The notes beneath the pieces are model-generated. The model was not told the origin of the DNA. It saw nothing but the letters and a program-made list of their open reading frames with translations, and searched no databases. A DNA stretch of 64,000 nucleotides from Naumannella halotolerans (GTDB lineage: Bacteria > Actinomycetota > Actinomycetes > Propionibacteriales > Propionibacteriaceae): contig NZ_SOAW01000003.1 in NCBI RefSeq assembly GCF_004364645.1, forward strand, positions 1 through 64,000, read 5' to 3'. The stretch's first letter is position 1. Each line of letters starts with the position of its first letter. The position numbers and the translations under genes were made by a program. Positions 26,626 through 38,470 of the stretch are shown piece by piece.

Positions 26626-26639
26626 GTGGTGATCACCAC
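26626..26639. promoter_or_regulatory. Perfect 14-bp palindrome, probable operator
   Basis: GTGGTGATCACCAC is fully palindromic. It lies 22 bases before the 23-residue ORF, within the promoter region shared with the divergent metE riboswitch. The protein that binds it is not identifiable from the sequence. Confidence 0.45.
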
Positions 26640-26795
26640 TGTGGCCGATCCGGCGAGTGACCGCCACCGAATTAATCGCCGAACTCCCCGTCCCGGACCG
26701 GTCAGCAGCACAGCCGGGGCGACTCCGGTACCGGTGCCCACAGGGTGGTCGCCGGGGATGACGAGAGGTCCGGGTGCAACCATGAGCCTGCGACT

Positions 26796-26987
26796 GGTCT
26801 TCGATGCCGCCCCGGCGGTGTCGGATCGAGCACCCCAGCGGTGCGAGAGGGAACCCGGTGGGAATCCGGGACTGTCCCGCAGCGGTGAACGGGAACGACC
26901 GCCGTCACAGGCACTGGGCTCCGGCCCGGGAAGCGACGGCCAGTAGGCAGCCACCCCAGGGTGGACGAGCCCGTGAGTCCGAAGACC
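26796..26987 (+). ncRNA. Cobalamin riboswitch upstream of metE
   Basis: The closing stem GGTCTTCG (26796-26803) pairs with CGAAGACC (26980-26987). Inside are the signature segments of the B12 aptamer: GAGGGAACCCGGTGGGAATC, then GGGACTGTCCCGCAGCGGTG, and on the 3' side GAGCCCGTGAGTCCGAAGACC. It lies 168 bases upstream of the metE start. B12 binding would switch off the B12-independent methionine synthase, as is known for this arrangement. Confidence 0.93.
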
Positions 26988-27155
26988 TGCCAGCCGTGTC
27001 GGTCGCCACCGGTGACCGGCGGAATGCCGCCTCGTGGACTGGGTGTGCGCCGACCAGGACAGTGGCCCGTGGCCGCGGCAGCAGCCGTACCGCAGGGCCA
27101 CCGCCGGCGTGCGCCCGTGCAGGGGGCACCGACAGCGTGGACCTGGAAGGCAGAC

Positions 27156-29444
27156 ATGAACAGCATCAACAGCACACCGATCAAGGCCACGGTTGCTGGC
27201 GTGCCCCGGATCGGGCCGCGACGCGAACTGAAGAAGGCCGTCGAAGCGCACTGGGCGGGCACCCTGGATGCCGTCGGGCTGGCCGAGGTGGCCGCTCAGT
27301 TGCGGGCCGACAGCTGGAACCAGTTGATCGACGCCGGATTGGACTCGGTGCCGACCAACACCTTCTCCTACTACGACCAGGTGCTGGACACCGCGGTACT
27401 GCTCGGCGCCGTACCCGAGCGGTACGCGGCGGTGGCCGACGACCTGGAACGCTACTTCGCCGCGGCCCGGGGCAATGATCAACTCCCGCCGCTGGAGATG
27501 ACCAAGTGGTTCGACACCAACTACCACTATCTGGTGCCGGAGATCGACGACCGGACCGCGTTCTCGCTGAACCCGAACGGGATCCTGGCTGACCTGCGGG
27601 AGGCCGCACAGGTCGTGTCCGGCCGGGCGGGACTGCGGCCAGTGGTGATCGGCCCGGCCACCTTCCTCAAACTGGCCAAGGCGACCCCCGGATCCGGTGA
27701 GCCGTTCGCCCGGTTGTCCGAGCTGACCCCGTTGTACGCGGAGCTGGTGAGCTTGCTGGCCGCCGACGGGGCCGCCTGGGTGCAGTTCGACGAGCCTGTG
27801 CTGGCGACCGATCTGACGGCCGAGGAGATCTCCGCGATCGCCGAGGTCTACTCCACCCTGGCGGCGGTGGCTGATCGTCCCGCGATCGAGGTCGCCGTCT
27901 ACTTCGGCGATCCGGGAGAGGCACTGGCGCCGCTGCTGGTCACCGGCATCGACGCCATCGGTCTTGATCTTGTCAGCGGCTCCGTCCCGGCAGGAGAAGT
28001 TGATCTTTCGGCGGTGCAGGTCGTTGCCGGTGTAGTCGACGGGCGCAATGTCTGGCGTACCGATCCCGACACCGCGCTGCAGAAGCTGCAGGAGCTGGCC
28101 GGGCGTGCGGCCGGGGTGGCGGTGTCCACCTCCTGTTCGCTGTTGCACGTGCCCTACACCACCGAGGGTGAGGACGACCTCGACCCGGCAGTGCGTAGGT
28201 GGCTGGCCTTCGGCACGGAGAAGCTGTCCGAGGTCGATCTGCTGGCCCGGGCGCTGAACGACGGTACCGACTCGGTTGCCGCCGAGCTCGGCGCGGCGCG
28301 GGAGATCCTGGCGTCGCGGGCGGCCGATCCGCGGCTGGCCAACAGCGCGGTACGACAGCGACTGGCCGAGGTGATCGAGTCCGGTGCCCAGCGCGGATCG
28401 GCGCAGGTACGCGAGCAGCTGCAGGCGCAGCGTCTCGGGCTGCCGCCGCTGCCGACCACCACCATCGGTTCGTTCCCGCAGACGCCGGAGATCCGGCGCA
28501 CGCGAGCCGGATTCAAGAACGGCCGAATCGACGAAACCGCCTACACCAAGGCGATGCAGGACGAGATCGCGGCAGTGATCGAACTGCAGACCGAGCTCGG
28601 GCTCGACGTGCTGGTGCACGGTGAACCCGAACGCAACGACATGGTGCAGTACTTCGCCGAACTGCTCGAAGGGTACGCCTCGACCGCGAACGGCTGGGTG
28701 CAGTCCTACGGCAGTCGCTGTGTCCGGCCGCCGATCCTGTGGGGCGATGTCAGCCGACCCGAGCCGATGACGGTCGGCTGGTGGCAGTACGCCCAGTCGT
28801 TGACCGACAAGCCGGTGAAGGGGATGCTGACCGGTCCGGTGACGATCATCGCCTGGTCCTTCGTCCGCGACGACCAGCCGCTGGCCGAGTCGGCCAATCA
28901 GGTCGCCCTGGCCATCCGCGACGAGACAGTCGATCTCGAGGCCGCCGGCGCGGCGATCATCCAGGTCGACGAACCCGCCCTGCGTGAACTGCTTCCCCTG
29001 CGTGCCGCCGATCAGCGGGCCTACCTCGACTGGTCGGTCGGCGCCTTCCGGTTGGCGACCTCCGGGGTACGTGACGAGACCCAGGTGCACACCCACCTGT
29101 GCTACTCCGAGTTCGGTGAGGTGATCGACGCGATCGCCGGACTGGACGCCGATGTGACCTCGATCGAGGCCGCCCGTTCGAAGATGGAGATCGTGGATGA
29201 TCTTGGTTCCTCGGGCTTCGCCGCGGCGGTCGGCCCGGGTGTCTACGACATCCACTCCCCGCGCGTACCGGACACCGCTGAGGTGGCCGAGCTGTTGCAG
29301 CTGGCGCTCAAGGGCGTACCGGCGAACCGGCTGTGGGTGAACCCGGACTGCGGTCTGAAGACCCGCGGAACGACCGAGGTGAAGGCGGCACTGCAGAATC
29401 TGGTGGCCGCCACCGAACGCGCCCGCGAGGGCTTGTCGGTCTGA
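27156..29444 (+). CDS. metE: Cobalamin-independent methionine synthase
   Basis: A 762-residue enzyme that transfers the methyl group from methyltetrahydrofolate to homocysteine, the last step of methionine synthesis. The start at 27156 ([15 protein letters not shown]) has a GGAAGG ribosome site. The N-terminal folate-binding half begins [15 protein letters not shown], and the catalytic half begins near [10 protein letters not shown]. Zinc ligands are visible in [10 protein letters not shown] and in PDCGLKTRG near the C-terminus. The length matches MetE. Expression is controlled by the cobalamin riboswitch upstream, so the cell should also own a B12-dependent MetH or a B12 source. Confidence 0.97.
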   Translation: MNSINSTPIKATVAGVPRIGPRRELKKAVEAHWAGTLDAVGLAEVAAQLRADSWNQLIDAGLDSVPTNTFSYYDQVLDTAVLLGAVPERYAAVADDLERYFAAARGNDQLPPLEMTKWFDTNYHYLVPEIDDRTAFSLNPNGILADLREAAQVVSGRAGLRPVVIGPATFLKLAKATPGSGEPFARLSELTPLYAELVSLLAADGAAWVQFDEPVLATDLTAEEISAIAEVYSTLAAVADRPAIEVAVYFGDPGEALAPLLVTGIDAIGLDLVSGSVPAGEVDLSAVQVVAGVVDGRNVWRTDPDTALQKLQELAGRAAGVAVSTSCSLLHVPYTTEGEDDLDPAVRRWLAFGTEKLSEVDLLARALNDGTDSVAAELGAAREILASRAADPRLANSAVRQRLAEVIESGAQRGSAQVREQLQAQRLGLPPLPTTTIGSFPQTPEIRRTRAGFKNGRIDETAYTKAMQDEIAAVIELQTELGLDVLVHGEPERNDMVQYFAELLEGYASTANGWVQSYGSRCVRPPILWGDVSRPEPMTVGWWQYAQSLTDKPVKGMLTGPVTIIAWSFVRDDQPLAESANQVALAIRDETVDLEAAGAAIIQVDEPALRELLPLRAADQRAYLDWSVGAFRLATSGVRDETQVHTHLCYSEFGEVIDAIAGLDADVTSIEAARSKMEIVDDLGSSGFAAAVGPGVYDIHSPRVPDTAEVAELLQLALKGVPANRLWVNPDCGLKTRGTTEVKAALQNLVAATERAREGLSV

Positions 29445-29489
29445 GCGCCGAACCGGGGACGGTCGAGGTTCCGGCCGTCCCCGGTTGTC

Positions 29490-29729
29490 TCAGGCGGTGA
29501 CGTCGCGACGGTCCAGTACCGCCGCGGTGCAGTGCAGGGCAACAGCAGTCAGCGCCGCACTGAGCACGACGAGGAGTGCCACCGGACCGGGCGCTCCGCG
29601 AGAGCAGTCCGTACGGCAGCAGGTACACCCCGACCGGGATCCGCGCGGTCGAGGCCAGCACGGCGATTCCACCACCGACCAGTGCCACCGCGATCGACGC
29701 GGCGAACGAGCGCAGCAGCATCGACAGAC
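29490..29729 (-). pseudogene. Remnant of an ABC-type permease gene (3' end only)
   Basis: The frame on the minus strand from about 29729 gives LLRSFAASIAVALVGGGIAV and PVGVYLLPYGLLSR, membrane helices of an ABC-2-like permease. After a single-base shift near 29600 it continues [20 protein letters not shown] and ends with VLDRRDVTA and a stop at 29490-29492. The 5' part is gone: the sequence joins a response-regulator remnant at about 29730. It is not functional. Confidence 0.6.
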
Positions 29730-29735
29730 CCGAGC

Positions 29736-30311
29736 GAGGTGGTCGGATCGGCCGCCGATGGTGCGGAGGCTCTGGAACTGTTCGCAGGCATCGATTGCGA
29801 TGTGGTGCTGATGGATGTGCGGATGCCGGGGATGAACGGGGTCGATGCCACCGCCGAGATCCGCCGCCGCGGCGAGCATCAGAAGGTGCTGACCACCTTC
29901 GATCTCGATCAGTACGTCTTCGACGCCTTGAGCGCCGGGGCCAGCGGCTTCCTGGCCAAGGACACTCCACTGGAGGAGCTGGTCAGTGCGATCCGCCATG
30001 TCCACGCCGGTGACGCAGTGGTCTCACCCAGCACCACCACCCGGCTGATCCGGCACTTCACCAGCGGTGGTACGCCGGCACCTCGCCCGACGCCCCGCGC
30101 CGACCACCGCCTCGAGCAGCTCACCGGACGGGAGCGGGAGGTGTTGATGCTGTTGGCCGAGGGCCTGAGCAATGCCGAGATCGCCACCAGGCTGGTGGTC
30201 GAGGAGGTCACGGTGAAGACCCATGTCAGTCGGATCCTGACCAAGCTGGGGCTGCGCGACCGTACCCAAGCGGTGATCACCGCCTATCGGAGCGGGCTCG
30301 TCGAGCCCTGA
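29736..30311 (+). pseudogene. 5'-truncated NarL/LuxR-type response regulator
   Basis: From EVVGSAADGAEALELF the sequence follows a receiver domain: the phosphoacceptor Asp in VVLMDVRMPGMNG and the Lys in FLAKDTPLEEL. Then comes a LuxR helix-turn-helix (LTGREREVLMLLAEGLSNAE, then VTVKTHVSRILTKLGLRDR). The first 35-45 residues of the receiver, including the acidic pair that binds magnesium, are missing. The open frame upstream of 29736 is antisense to the permease remnant and has no similarity. A GTG at 29739 could still start a shortened protein, but it could not be phosphorylated normally. No kinase gene remains. Confidence 0.7.
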
Positions 30312-30342
30312 GCCGCACGTCGGGCGAGGGGGCGGCGGTGTC

Positions 30343-31137
30343 TCAACGGGCGGGCGGGCCACCGGGGGCAGGTCCGACCGAGAGGCGTGAATCCCCCGGG
30401 TTCAGCAGTGTCCCCAGGTGCGGGACCGCATGGCGTCGTGACAGCGAACAGACCACCGCCAGCGCCAGGAATCCCGACAACGGTCTGTCCATGGCCGACA
30501 CCAACAGGTTGGAGGCGACCACACCGGGTGCATCACCAAAGACCGAGAGTTTGCTGGCGACATGGTCGACCAGATGGCCCGTGCGGCCGTGGAACATCCC
30601 GAGCAGGATCGGGATCGCTGTCAGGGAGCAGCACAGCGCGGTGATCAGGTTCAGCTTCAGAAATCCCGGGATGTCGCTGACTCGACGAATGCCGTAACCC
30701 CAGACGATGCCACCCACGGCATTCACCAATCCGAAGGGGAGCGCGGTCGGCCCGTCCAGCGCCGTGCCGGCTGCATTGGTCGTCAGGCCGACGGCAGCCC
30801 CCGCCCACGGGCCGAGAGCGAACGAGGCGACGGCCGTACCGACCATGTCGAGATACAGCGGCAACCGCAGCTGGACGACGACCGCATACCCGACGAGATT
30901 GAGTGCCAGCGAGAGCGCGAGCACCGTGACAACAGAGCGGATGTCACGACCAGCGGGCTTCGGTTCGGCGCCGGTCACCGCGGCCGGAACGGGGACGGGA
31001 TCGGGCGCACTCGGGCGGGTGCTCGGTGGCAGGACGACCGCTGCCCGAGCGCGGCCGCAGCGTTGCAGCCAGTGCTCGACCTCCTCCTGCCCACCCCCGA
31101 GTGCCCGGACTATCTCCCCGACCAACTCGGCGTTCAC
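30343..31137 (-). CDS. ECF-transporter S-component-like membrane protein, N-terminus damaged
   Basis: About 264 residues from a GTG at 31137 (VNAELVGEIVRALGG). The N-terminal 35 residues resemble the end of an actinobacterial helix-turn-helix domain. Upstream, in another frame, LLRLFERGFRTAPNKSVEQG could be its beginning, which suggests a frameshift near 31150. A Pro-rich linker follows, then five to six membrane helices (SVVTVLALSLALNLVGYAVV onward, with LYLDMVGTAVASFALGPWAG and TTNAAGTALDG). This pattern is that of ECF substrate-binding (S) components for vitamins or thiamine-like compounds. No A or T component is in the window. The true start and whether it works are uncertain. Confidence 0.6.
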   Translation of the reverse strand: MNAELVGEIVRALGGGQEEVEHWLQRCGRARAAVVLPPSTRPSAPDPVPVPAAVTGAEPKPAGRDIRSVVTVLALSLALNLVGYAVVVQLRLPLYLDMVGTAVASFALGPWAGAAVGLTTNAAGTALDGPTALPFGLVNAVGGIVWGYGIRRVSDIPGFLKLNLITALCCSLTAIPILLGMFHGRTGHLVDHVASKLSVFGDAPGVVASNLLVSAMDRPLSGFLALAVVCSLSRRHAVPHLGTLLNPGDSRLSVGPAPGGPPAR

Positions 31138-31339
31138 CCGGGTACGGCGAACCCAACCGTGACGACGGTCCGGCCGGGGAGGAGCCGACCACCCTGCTCG
31201 ACGGACTTGTTCGGGGCTGTTCGGAACCCGCGTTCGAACAGTCGGAGCAGCCAGCCCGGTGCTTACTGTCGTGGCGCTGACGCAGATTGTCAGGGGGGCT
31301 CGGGACATCCGGGTGCCCGGGAAATCGGGAGGTAACACG

Positions 31340-31966
31340 GTGGCGAAGAAGAACAACGAGTTCGCGGCGGCGCTGAAGCAGGCCGGGATCAACCGCAGTG
31401 CGGAGGTACGTACCGGCGCAGGGCAGGCATGTGACGTCCTCGGGAAGGTGAATCGGAGCGGTCTGGACCCTGCTGCAGCGCAGGAGCTGGCTCAGCTCAG
31501 GCAGGAGGTCGACCGGGCTGAGACCACCTACGGGCAGACCCATGCGACCGCCGACCCCCAGATCGCGGCGCGTGCCAAGCACCTGACCACCGTCAACACG
31601 GTACGGAAGCTGACCCAGGTACTGCTCCTGCTGCTGGCGGTGATCGTGTTGTTCAACGAGTGGTGGGTCGCAATGGTGCTCCTCGTCGTGCTGATCGTCG
31701 GGAGACTGATCGCCAGGAAGTGGCTCGTCGGTCAGGCGCAACTGCTTGCACGGCAGTCGACTCAGCCCTCTGCCGAGGCCTTGCGGACCATCGGTCGCCC
31801 CTTCGGCGGTCTGAGTGACCCGTCCGGTCTGTGTGCCCGGGCCGATGCTCTGTACTGGGCCGGTCTCGATAAGCACGGGAAACTGCTCGAACAGCAACGG
31901 CGCAGATCGCGGGGAACTCAACCACCACGAAGGGCCGGCAGCCGCAAGCTGCCGGCCGTTCGCTAG
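31340..31966 (+). CDS. Membrane protein of unknown function (two helices)
   Basis: A 208-residue protein. The GTG start at 31340 has GGGAGG seven bases upstream. An N-terminal soluble part of about 95 residues, rich in Ala and Gln and probably helical, precedes two adjacent hydrophobic helices (TQVLLLLLAVIVLFNEWWVA and VLLVVLIVGRLIARKW). A polar and basic C-terminus follows. No family is recognised. It is divergent from the ECF-like gene. A hairpin at the gene's 3' end may terminate it. Confidence 0.6.
   Translation: MAKKNNEFAAALKQAGINRSAEVRTGAGQACDVLGKVNRSGLDPAAAQELAQLRQEVDRAETTYGQTHATADPQIAARAKHLTTVNTVRKLTQVLLLLLAVIVLFNEWWVAMVLLVVLIVGRLIARKWLVGQAQLLARQSTQPSAEALRTIGRPFGGLSDPSGLCARADALYWAGLDKHGKLLEQQRRRSRGTQPPRRAGSRKLPAVR
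31933..31957 (+). terminator. Hairpin overlapping the end of the membrane-protein gene
   Basis: GGCCGGCAG (31933-31941), a seven-base loop, then CTGCCGGCC (31949-31957). This is a perfect nine-pair GC-rich stem ending six bases before the stop codon. There is no strong T-run, as is common for actinobacterial terminators. Confidence 0.45.
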
Positions 31967-32162
31967 GTCTACGGCTATCACTGGAGAAACAGCACCGGGA
32001 ACAGGCCGGAACATGGGGTGAACTGCCTTTTTGGCCTGGATCCGTGAACCGGTGAATGCGCGCGAGCGGCAGTTCTGCCGCCGCCCGGGCGGCTGCCACG
32101 GGGTCGCTGTTAGCGTGTCTCGCGACCAACTTCGACGATCACAAGTTTCACGTGGAGATCTG

Positions 32163-32810
32163 ATGCGCCGCCGCACCGCAGCCGCCCTGACCCTGCCATC
32201 CATGCTTGCCCTGGCTCTCGCCGGATGCTCAGGAAGCACAGAAGAATATCCCGGTGAAACGGGCCCTGTGACCGATCAGTCGTCCCAGGCAGAGAGCCCA
32301 GAGGAGTGGGCGCAGGGGTCATGTCCGCTGAGCTTGGCCACCACGAATAAAGGGAACATCTTCGCTCTCACGCAGGGCGCGCTCTCTCCCCTTCCCGAGA
32401 AGATCGACGTGGAAGGCCGAGCGATCCAAATGGGCATGTACACGATAGATAAGTCGTCCGGTGTTGCCACGAAAGTTGCCGAGATGGACTCCGAGACCGT
32501 TTTCTGCTACCAAGCAGCTCGGGCTGAAGGTGTGGTCGAAGGCGTCGAAGAAATTTCAGGAGAGACCATTCGATTCTTCCCCGTGACCTCACCAGAGCAC
32601 GGAGAGGTCTACCTCACGAATTTCGCGGATTTCAACAGTTATCCGGCGGGTCTCCGGTTCAGTGCAAGTTCCATGGAGTTGGAGGACGAGATGTACACGA
32701 ACCTGCCTTACGCTCTCGCGTCCTTTGTGAACGTCACTGAACAAGATGTGCAAGGTGCAGAGGAAACAGATGTCAACGCGTGCAACCTCCGCGGAAGCCA
32801 CTGCATGTGA
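32163..32810 (+). CDS. Lipoprotein of unknown function
   Basis: A 215-residue predicted lipoprotein. A basic N-terminus (MRRRTAAALTLPS) and a hydrophobic stretch end in the lipobox LAGC at about residues 18-21, followed by an acidic Gly/Ser/Glu-rich spacer. GGAGATC lies shortly before the ATG. The mature part contains CPLSLATTNKGNIFALTQG and four further cysteines, two of them near the C-terminus (NACNLRGSHCM), so disulfide bonds are likely outside the cell. GC content is lower and codons such as ATA and AAA more frequent than in the housekeeping genes. No family is recognised; it may have come in by transfer. Confidence 0.65.
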   Translation: MRRRTAAALTLPSMLALALAGCSGSTEEYPGETGPVTDQSSQAESPEEWAQGSCPLSLATTNKGNIFALTQGALSPLPEKIDVEGRAIQMGMYTIDKSSGVATKVAEMDSETVFCYQAARAEGVVEGVEEISGETIRFFPVTSPEHGEVYLTNFADFNSYPAGLRFSASSMELEDEMYTNLPYALASFVNVTEQDVQGAEETDVNACNLRGSHCM

Positions 32811-33010
32811 GGCATGGCGCCGGATATGCGCGGACCACGGTCTACCCGCGGCCTTGCTGGCGTAGCTCGTCGCTTCCTGGTCGTAGTAGCGCGCCACCCG
32901 GGCCAAGGCCGGGTATACGATCAACGACCTAGCACAAACTGGTAAGAAGCTGCCGGCAAAGCACGTTGGCAGTAGCACACTGTCGTCGAGCTGGGAGAGA
33001 CCAAAGAGCG

Positions 33011-33649
33011 ATGAGCATGATCGAAAACCTGCCCGTGAAAGTCATAAGCTCTAAAGTATTCGACACTGAGCTTGGCGGGAGGACGTACATCAACTTTGTT
33101 GGCACTCAAGGGACCAGATTCTTCTGGCGGGCATCTGGAAAGCTCGACATCCCAGTCAATAGCCATGTCTCGCTCACGGGGTCCATCGTTGAACACCGTG
33201 AGGACGGATCCATCGTGCTGACCCACTGCGCGCTGGACGGCCGAACCCCAATTGATCTACCGAAGCTGCCATCAACGCCGCCGCACGCCGGCGTTCCCGG
33301 TGTGCCAGTAGAACCCTCCCAGCCATTTGAAGGCACTTTGGGCACGGCGTGGGGTGTCGTGGACCGCGGGATGAGCACGCTTGCGCGAGTACTCCTCGTG
33401 ATCTTGGGCCTCAGCTGCCTTATCCCTTTCATCGGGATGCTCATTGGCGTGATCGCCATCCCCACGATGATCATCGCCGCGATCGTTCTCTTGGTACGGA
33501 AAGCGGGGCGCGCAGGATCCGTTCAGTACGGCGACAGCATCGTATCCCAGAATCTAACGTGGGTGCTCATCTCACTCGGCATCGCCGTCGTGTGCCTTGC
33601 GATACAAGTTGGCTTCCTGTTCTTCCTCTCGGCGGCTGCCGGAGGATGA
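33011..33649 (+). CDS. Membrane protein with an N-terminal soluble domain, unknown
   Basis: A 212-residue protein starting MSMIENLPVKVISSKVFD; GGGAGAG lies 13 bases upstream. Residues 1-90 form a beta-rich soluble domain (RTYINFVGTQGTRFFWRASG, with a VSLTGSIVEHREDGS strand pattern like an OB fold). A Pro-rich linker is followed by two closely spaced helices at about 128-165 and a last one at about 188-210. Codon use (AGC, ATA, AAG) differs from neighbours, as in the lipoprotein gene upstream. No family is recognised. Confidence 0.6.
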   Translation: MSMIENLPVKVISSKVFDTELGGRTYINFVGTQGTRFFWRASGKLDIPVNSHVSLTGSIVEHREDGSIVLTHCALDGRTPIDLPKLPSTPPHAGVPGVPVEPSQPFEGTLGTAWGVVDRGMSTLARVLLVILGLSCLIPFIGMLIGVIAIPTMIIAAIVLLVRKAGRAGSVQYGDSIVSQNLTWVLISLGIAVVCLAIQVGFLFFLSAAAGG

Positions 33650-33722
33650 TTCCCGGCTTCGGCTGCCTGTCGTGCCCGCGATCTGTCGACTAGACGACGA
33701 TCCGTCTACTTGCGCTGCTTCT

Positions 33723-33931
33723 GCCGTCCGACTGGACGACGAACCTGCACGCCCGCGTTGGCATGCTGTCGAAGCTCAGCGGCTCGACGGTCACGGACAC
33801 CATCCGGACCGCCATTGAGAACCACCTCGAGGTGTTGGCGAACGATCCCACGATCACCGCCAAGGCTAAGGAACTCACCGCTGAGATCGACAAGGAAGCC
33901 GAACTGCAGCGTCAGGCCTTCATACATCTAG
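33723..33931 (+). pseudogene. Broken ribbon-helix-helix antitoxin-like gene
   Basis: The first frame gives ASAVRLDDE, the typical start strand of a ribbon-helix-helix antitoxin. After a one-base shift near 33740 the next frame gives NLHARVGMLSKLSGSTVTDT, IRTAIENHLEVLAN and a C-terminal helix with AKAKELTAEIDKEAELQ. There is no start codon before the first piece and no stop after the second; the frame runs into tRNA-Ser(GGA). No toxin gene follows. It looks like the remnant of a toxin-antitoxin unit beside a tRNA. Confidence 0.6.
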
Positions 33932-33940
33932 AAGCAAACA

Positions 33941-33983
33941 GCGCCCCGGAGGGCGATCACTTGGTGACCGCGCCCCGGGGCGC
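33941..33983 (-). terminator. Hairpin downstream of tRNA-Ser(GGA)
   Basis: Perfect arms GCGCCCCGG (33941-33949) and CCGGGGCGC (33975-33983) are followed on the minus strand by TGTTTGCTTC. The position, about 70 bases beyond the tRNA 3' end, fits a terminator. The second arm is itself part of a GCGCCCCGGGGCGC palindrome. Confidence 0.45.
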
Positions 33984-34054
33984 CACTGCTTCCTTGAGCC
34001 ACCTAGTCCAGTTCCATCGGGGCAACAACCCTCTTGGTTGGACTAAGCGCCTCA

Positions 34055-34142
34055 TGGCGGAGGATAGGGGATTCGAACCCCTGAGGGCTTGCACCCAACC
34101 CGCTTTCCAAGCGAGCGCCATAGGCCACTAGGCGAATCCTCC
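34055..34142 (-). tRNA. tRNA-Ser (anticodon GGA)
   Basis: On the minus strand the acceptor stem GGAGGAT pairs with ATCCTCC. The anticodon loop is in GCTTGGAAAGC with anticodon GGA. It has a long class-II variable arm and the T loop TTCGAAT. The discriminator is G and CCA is encoded (ending at 34055). Length is 88 bases. Confidence 0.95.
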
Positions 34143-34302
34143 GCCGGGGAGGTTACCTCATCGGGGCGGCCGGATGCGAACCGGCGGACTGCCGAACGCA
34201 TCGCCGCCAGCCGGTGCTCGGGCTCCCGCCCGGGGTGACGAAACGCCGGGCGGCCCGCACCCGAAGGTACGGACCGCCCGGCGCTGTCGGCACCGCCGCA
34301 GA

Positions 34303-38041
<3,739 letters not shown>

Positions 38042-38052
38042 ACTCCTTCGAA

Positions 38053-38140
38053 GGTCCCCCGTGTGGCGTTACCTCACCCAATTCCCCCAGGGCCGGAAGG
38101 CAGCAAGGGTAAGTGGGCTCTGTCGGGTACGCGGGGGACC
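38053..38140 (+). ncRNA. ffs: Signal recognition particle RNA, small bacterial type
   Basis: The ends GGTCCCCCG and CGGGGGACC pair perfectly. The conserved apical domain reads CAGGGCCGGAAGGCAGCAAG, containing the GGAAG tetraloop region and the AGCA symmetric loop that bind Ffh. The size (about 90-100 bases) is that of a 4.5S-type RNA lacking the Alu domain. It lies upstream of a cluster that includes dnaX, as in many actinobacteria. The exact ends may extend a few bases further. Confidence 0.93.
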
Positions 38141-38291
38141 CCTTCTGTCTGCCGGTGACGATTCGCTTTCCACCGGTTCTTCGTCGGCGCAACGGCGCGG
38201 CGGGTCTGTGCCGCTGCCGCGAGCATCGTCGGCTTCGTTGCTTCTCCTGCTGAACCGGCGTCGCTCACGCCACCGGGGCCTTGCCGCCATT
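38141..38291. other. Intergenic stretch after the SRP RNA
   Basis: No gene is supported between the SRP RNA and the palindromic repeat. Minus-strand frames here have no ribosome site and are antisense to the SRP RNA. The sequence is GC-rich without a clear hairpin. Confidence 0.4.
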
Positions 38292-38370
38292 GTGAGCAGA
38301 ATCCGCCACTCGATCGCCGGATCGGCCTGGAATCGGTCATTTCATCGATCGAGTGTCCGATCTCGCTCAC
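38292..38370. repeat. Palindromic element 2 (CACTCGAT family)
   Basis: The left arm (38292-38314) and right arm (38348-38370) are imperfect inverted copies, matching at both ends (GTGAGC and CACTCGAT). The right arm matches the corresponding 23 bases of element 1 at 20459-20481 at 21 positions. It lies between the SRP RNA and the GltB-like gene. Confidence 0.7.
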
Positions 38371-38458
38371 ACAGGCCACGGTCGGGGCTGCCACCCGCAG
38401 CCATTGCGGCCCGCCACGCGGGTGACTGCCCCGGCACCGGAGCACGACGTCGCAGCGC

Positions 38459-38464
38459 TAGGGT
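38459..38464 (+). promoter_or_regulatory. -10 box of a likely leaderless transcript (GltB-like gene)
   Basis: TAGGGT ends exactly six bases before the ATG at 38471, and no ribosome site is visible. Confidence 0.55.
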
Positions 38465-38470
38465 GCCGCT

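Noticed and set aside
26601-29255. A very long minus-strand open frame (over 800 codons) opposite metE
   Set aside because: It is the shadow of metE caused by high GC. It shows no domain, has only antisense repeats of MetE codons and lies across the cobalamin riboswitch.
32820-32940. A minus-strand stretch reading VARYYDQEATSYASKAAGRP
   Set aside because: It looks protein-like but has no continuation in frame: downstream it becomes antisense to the lipoprotein gene. It may be a fossil fragment, but it is too short to name.
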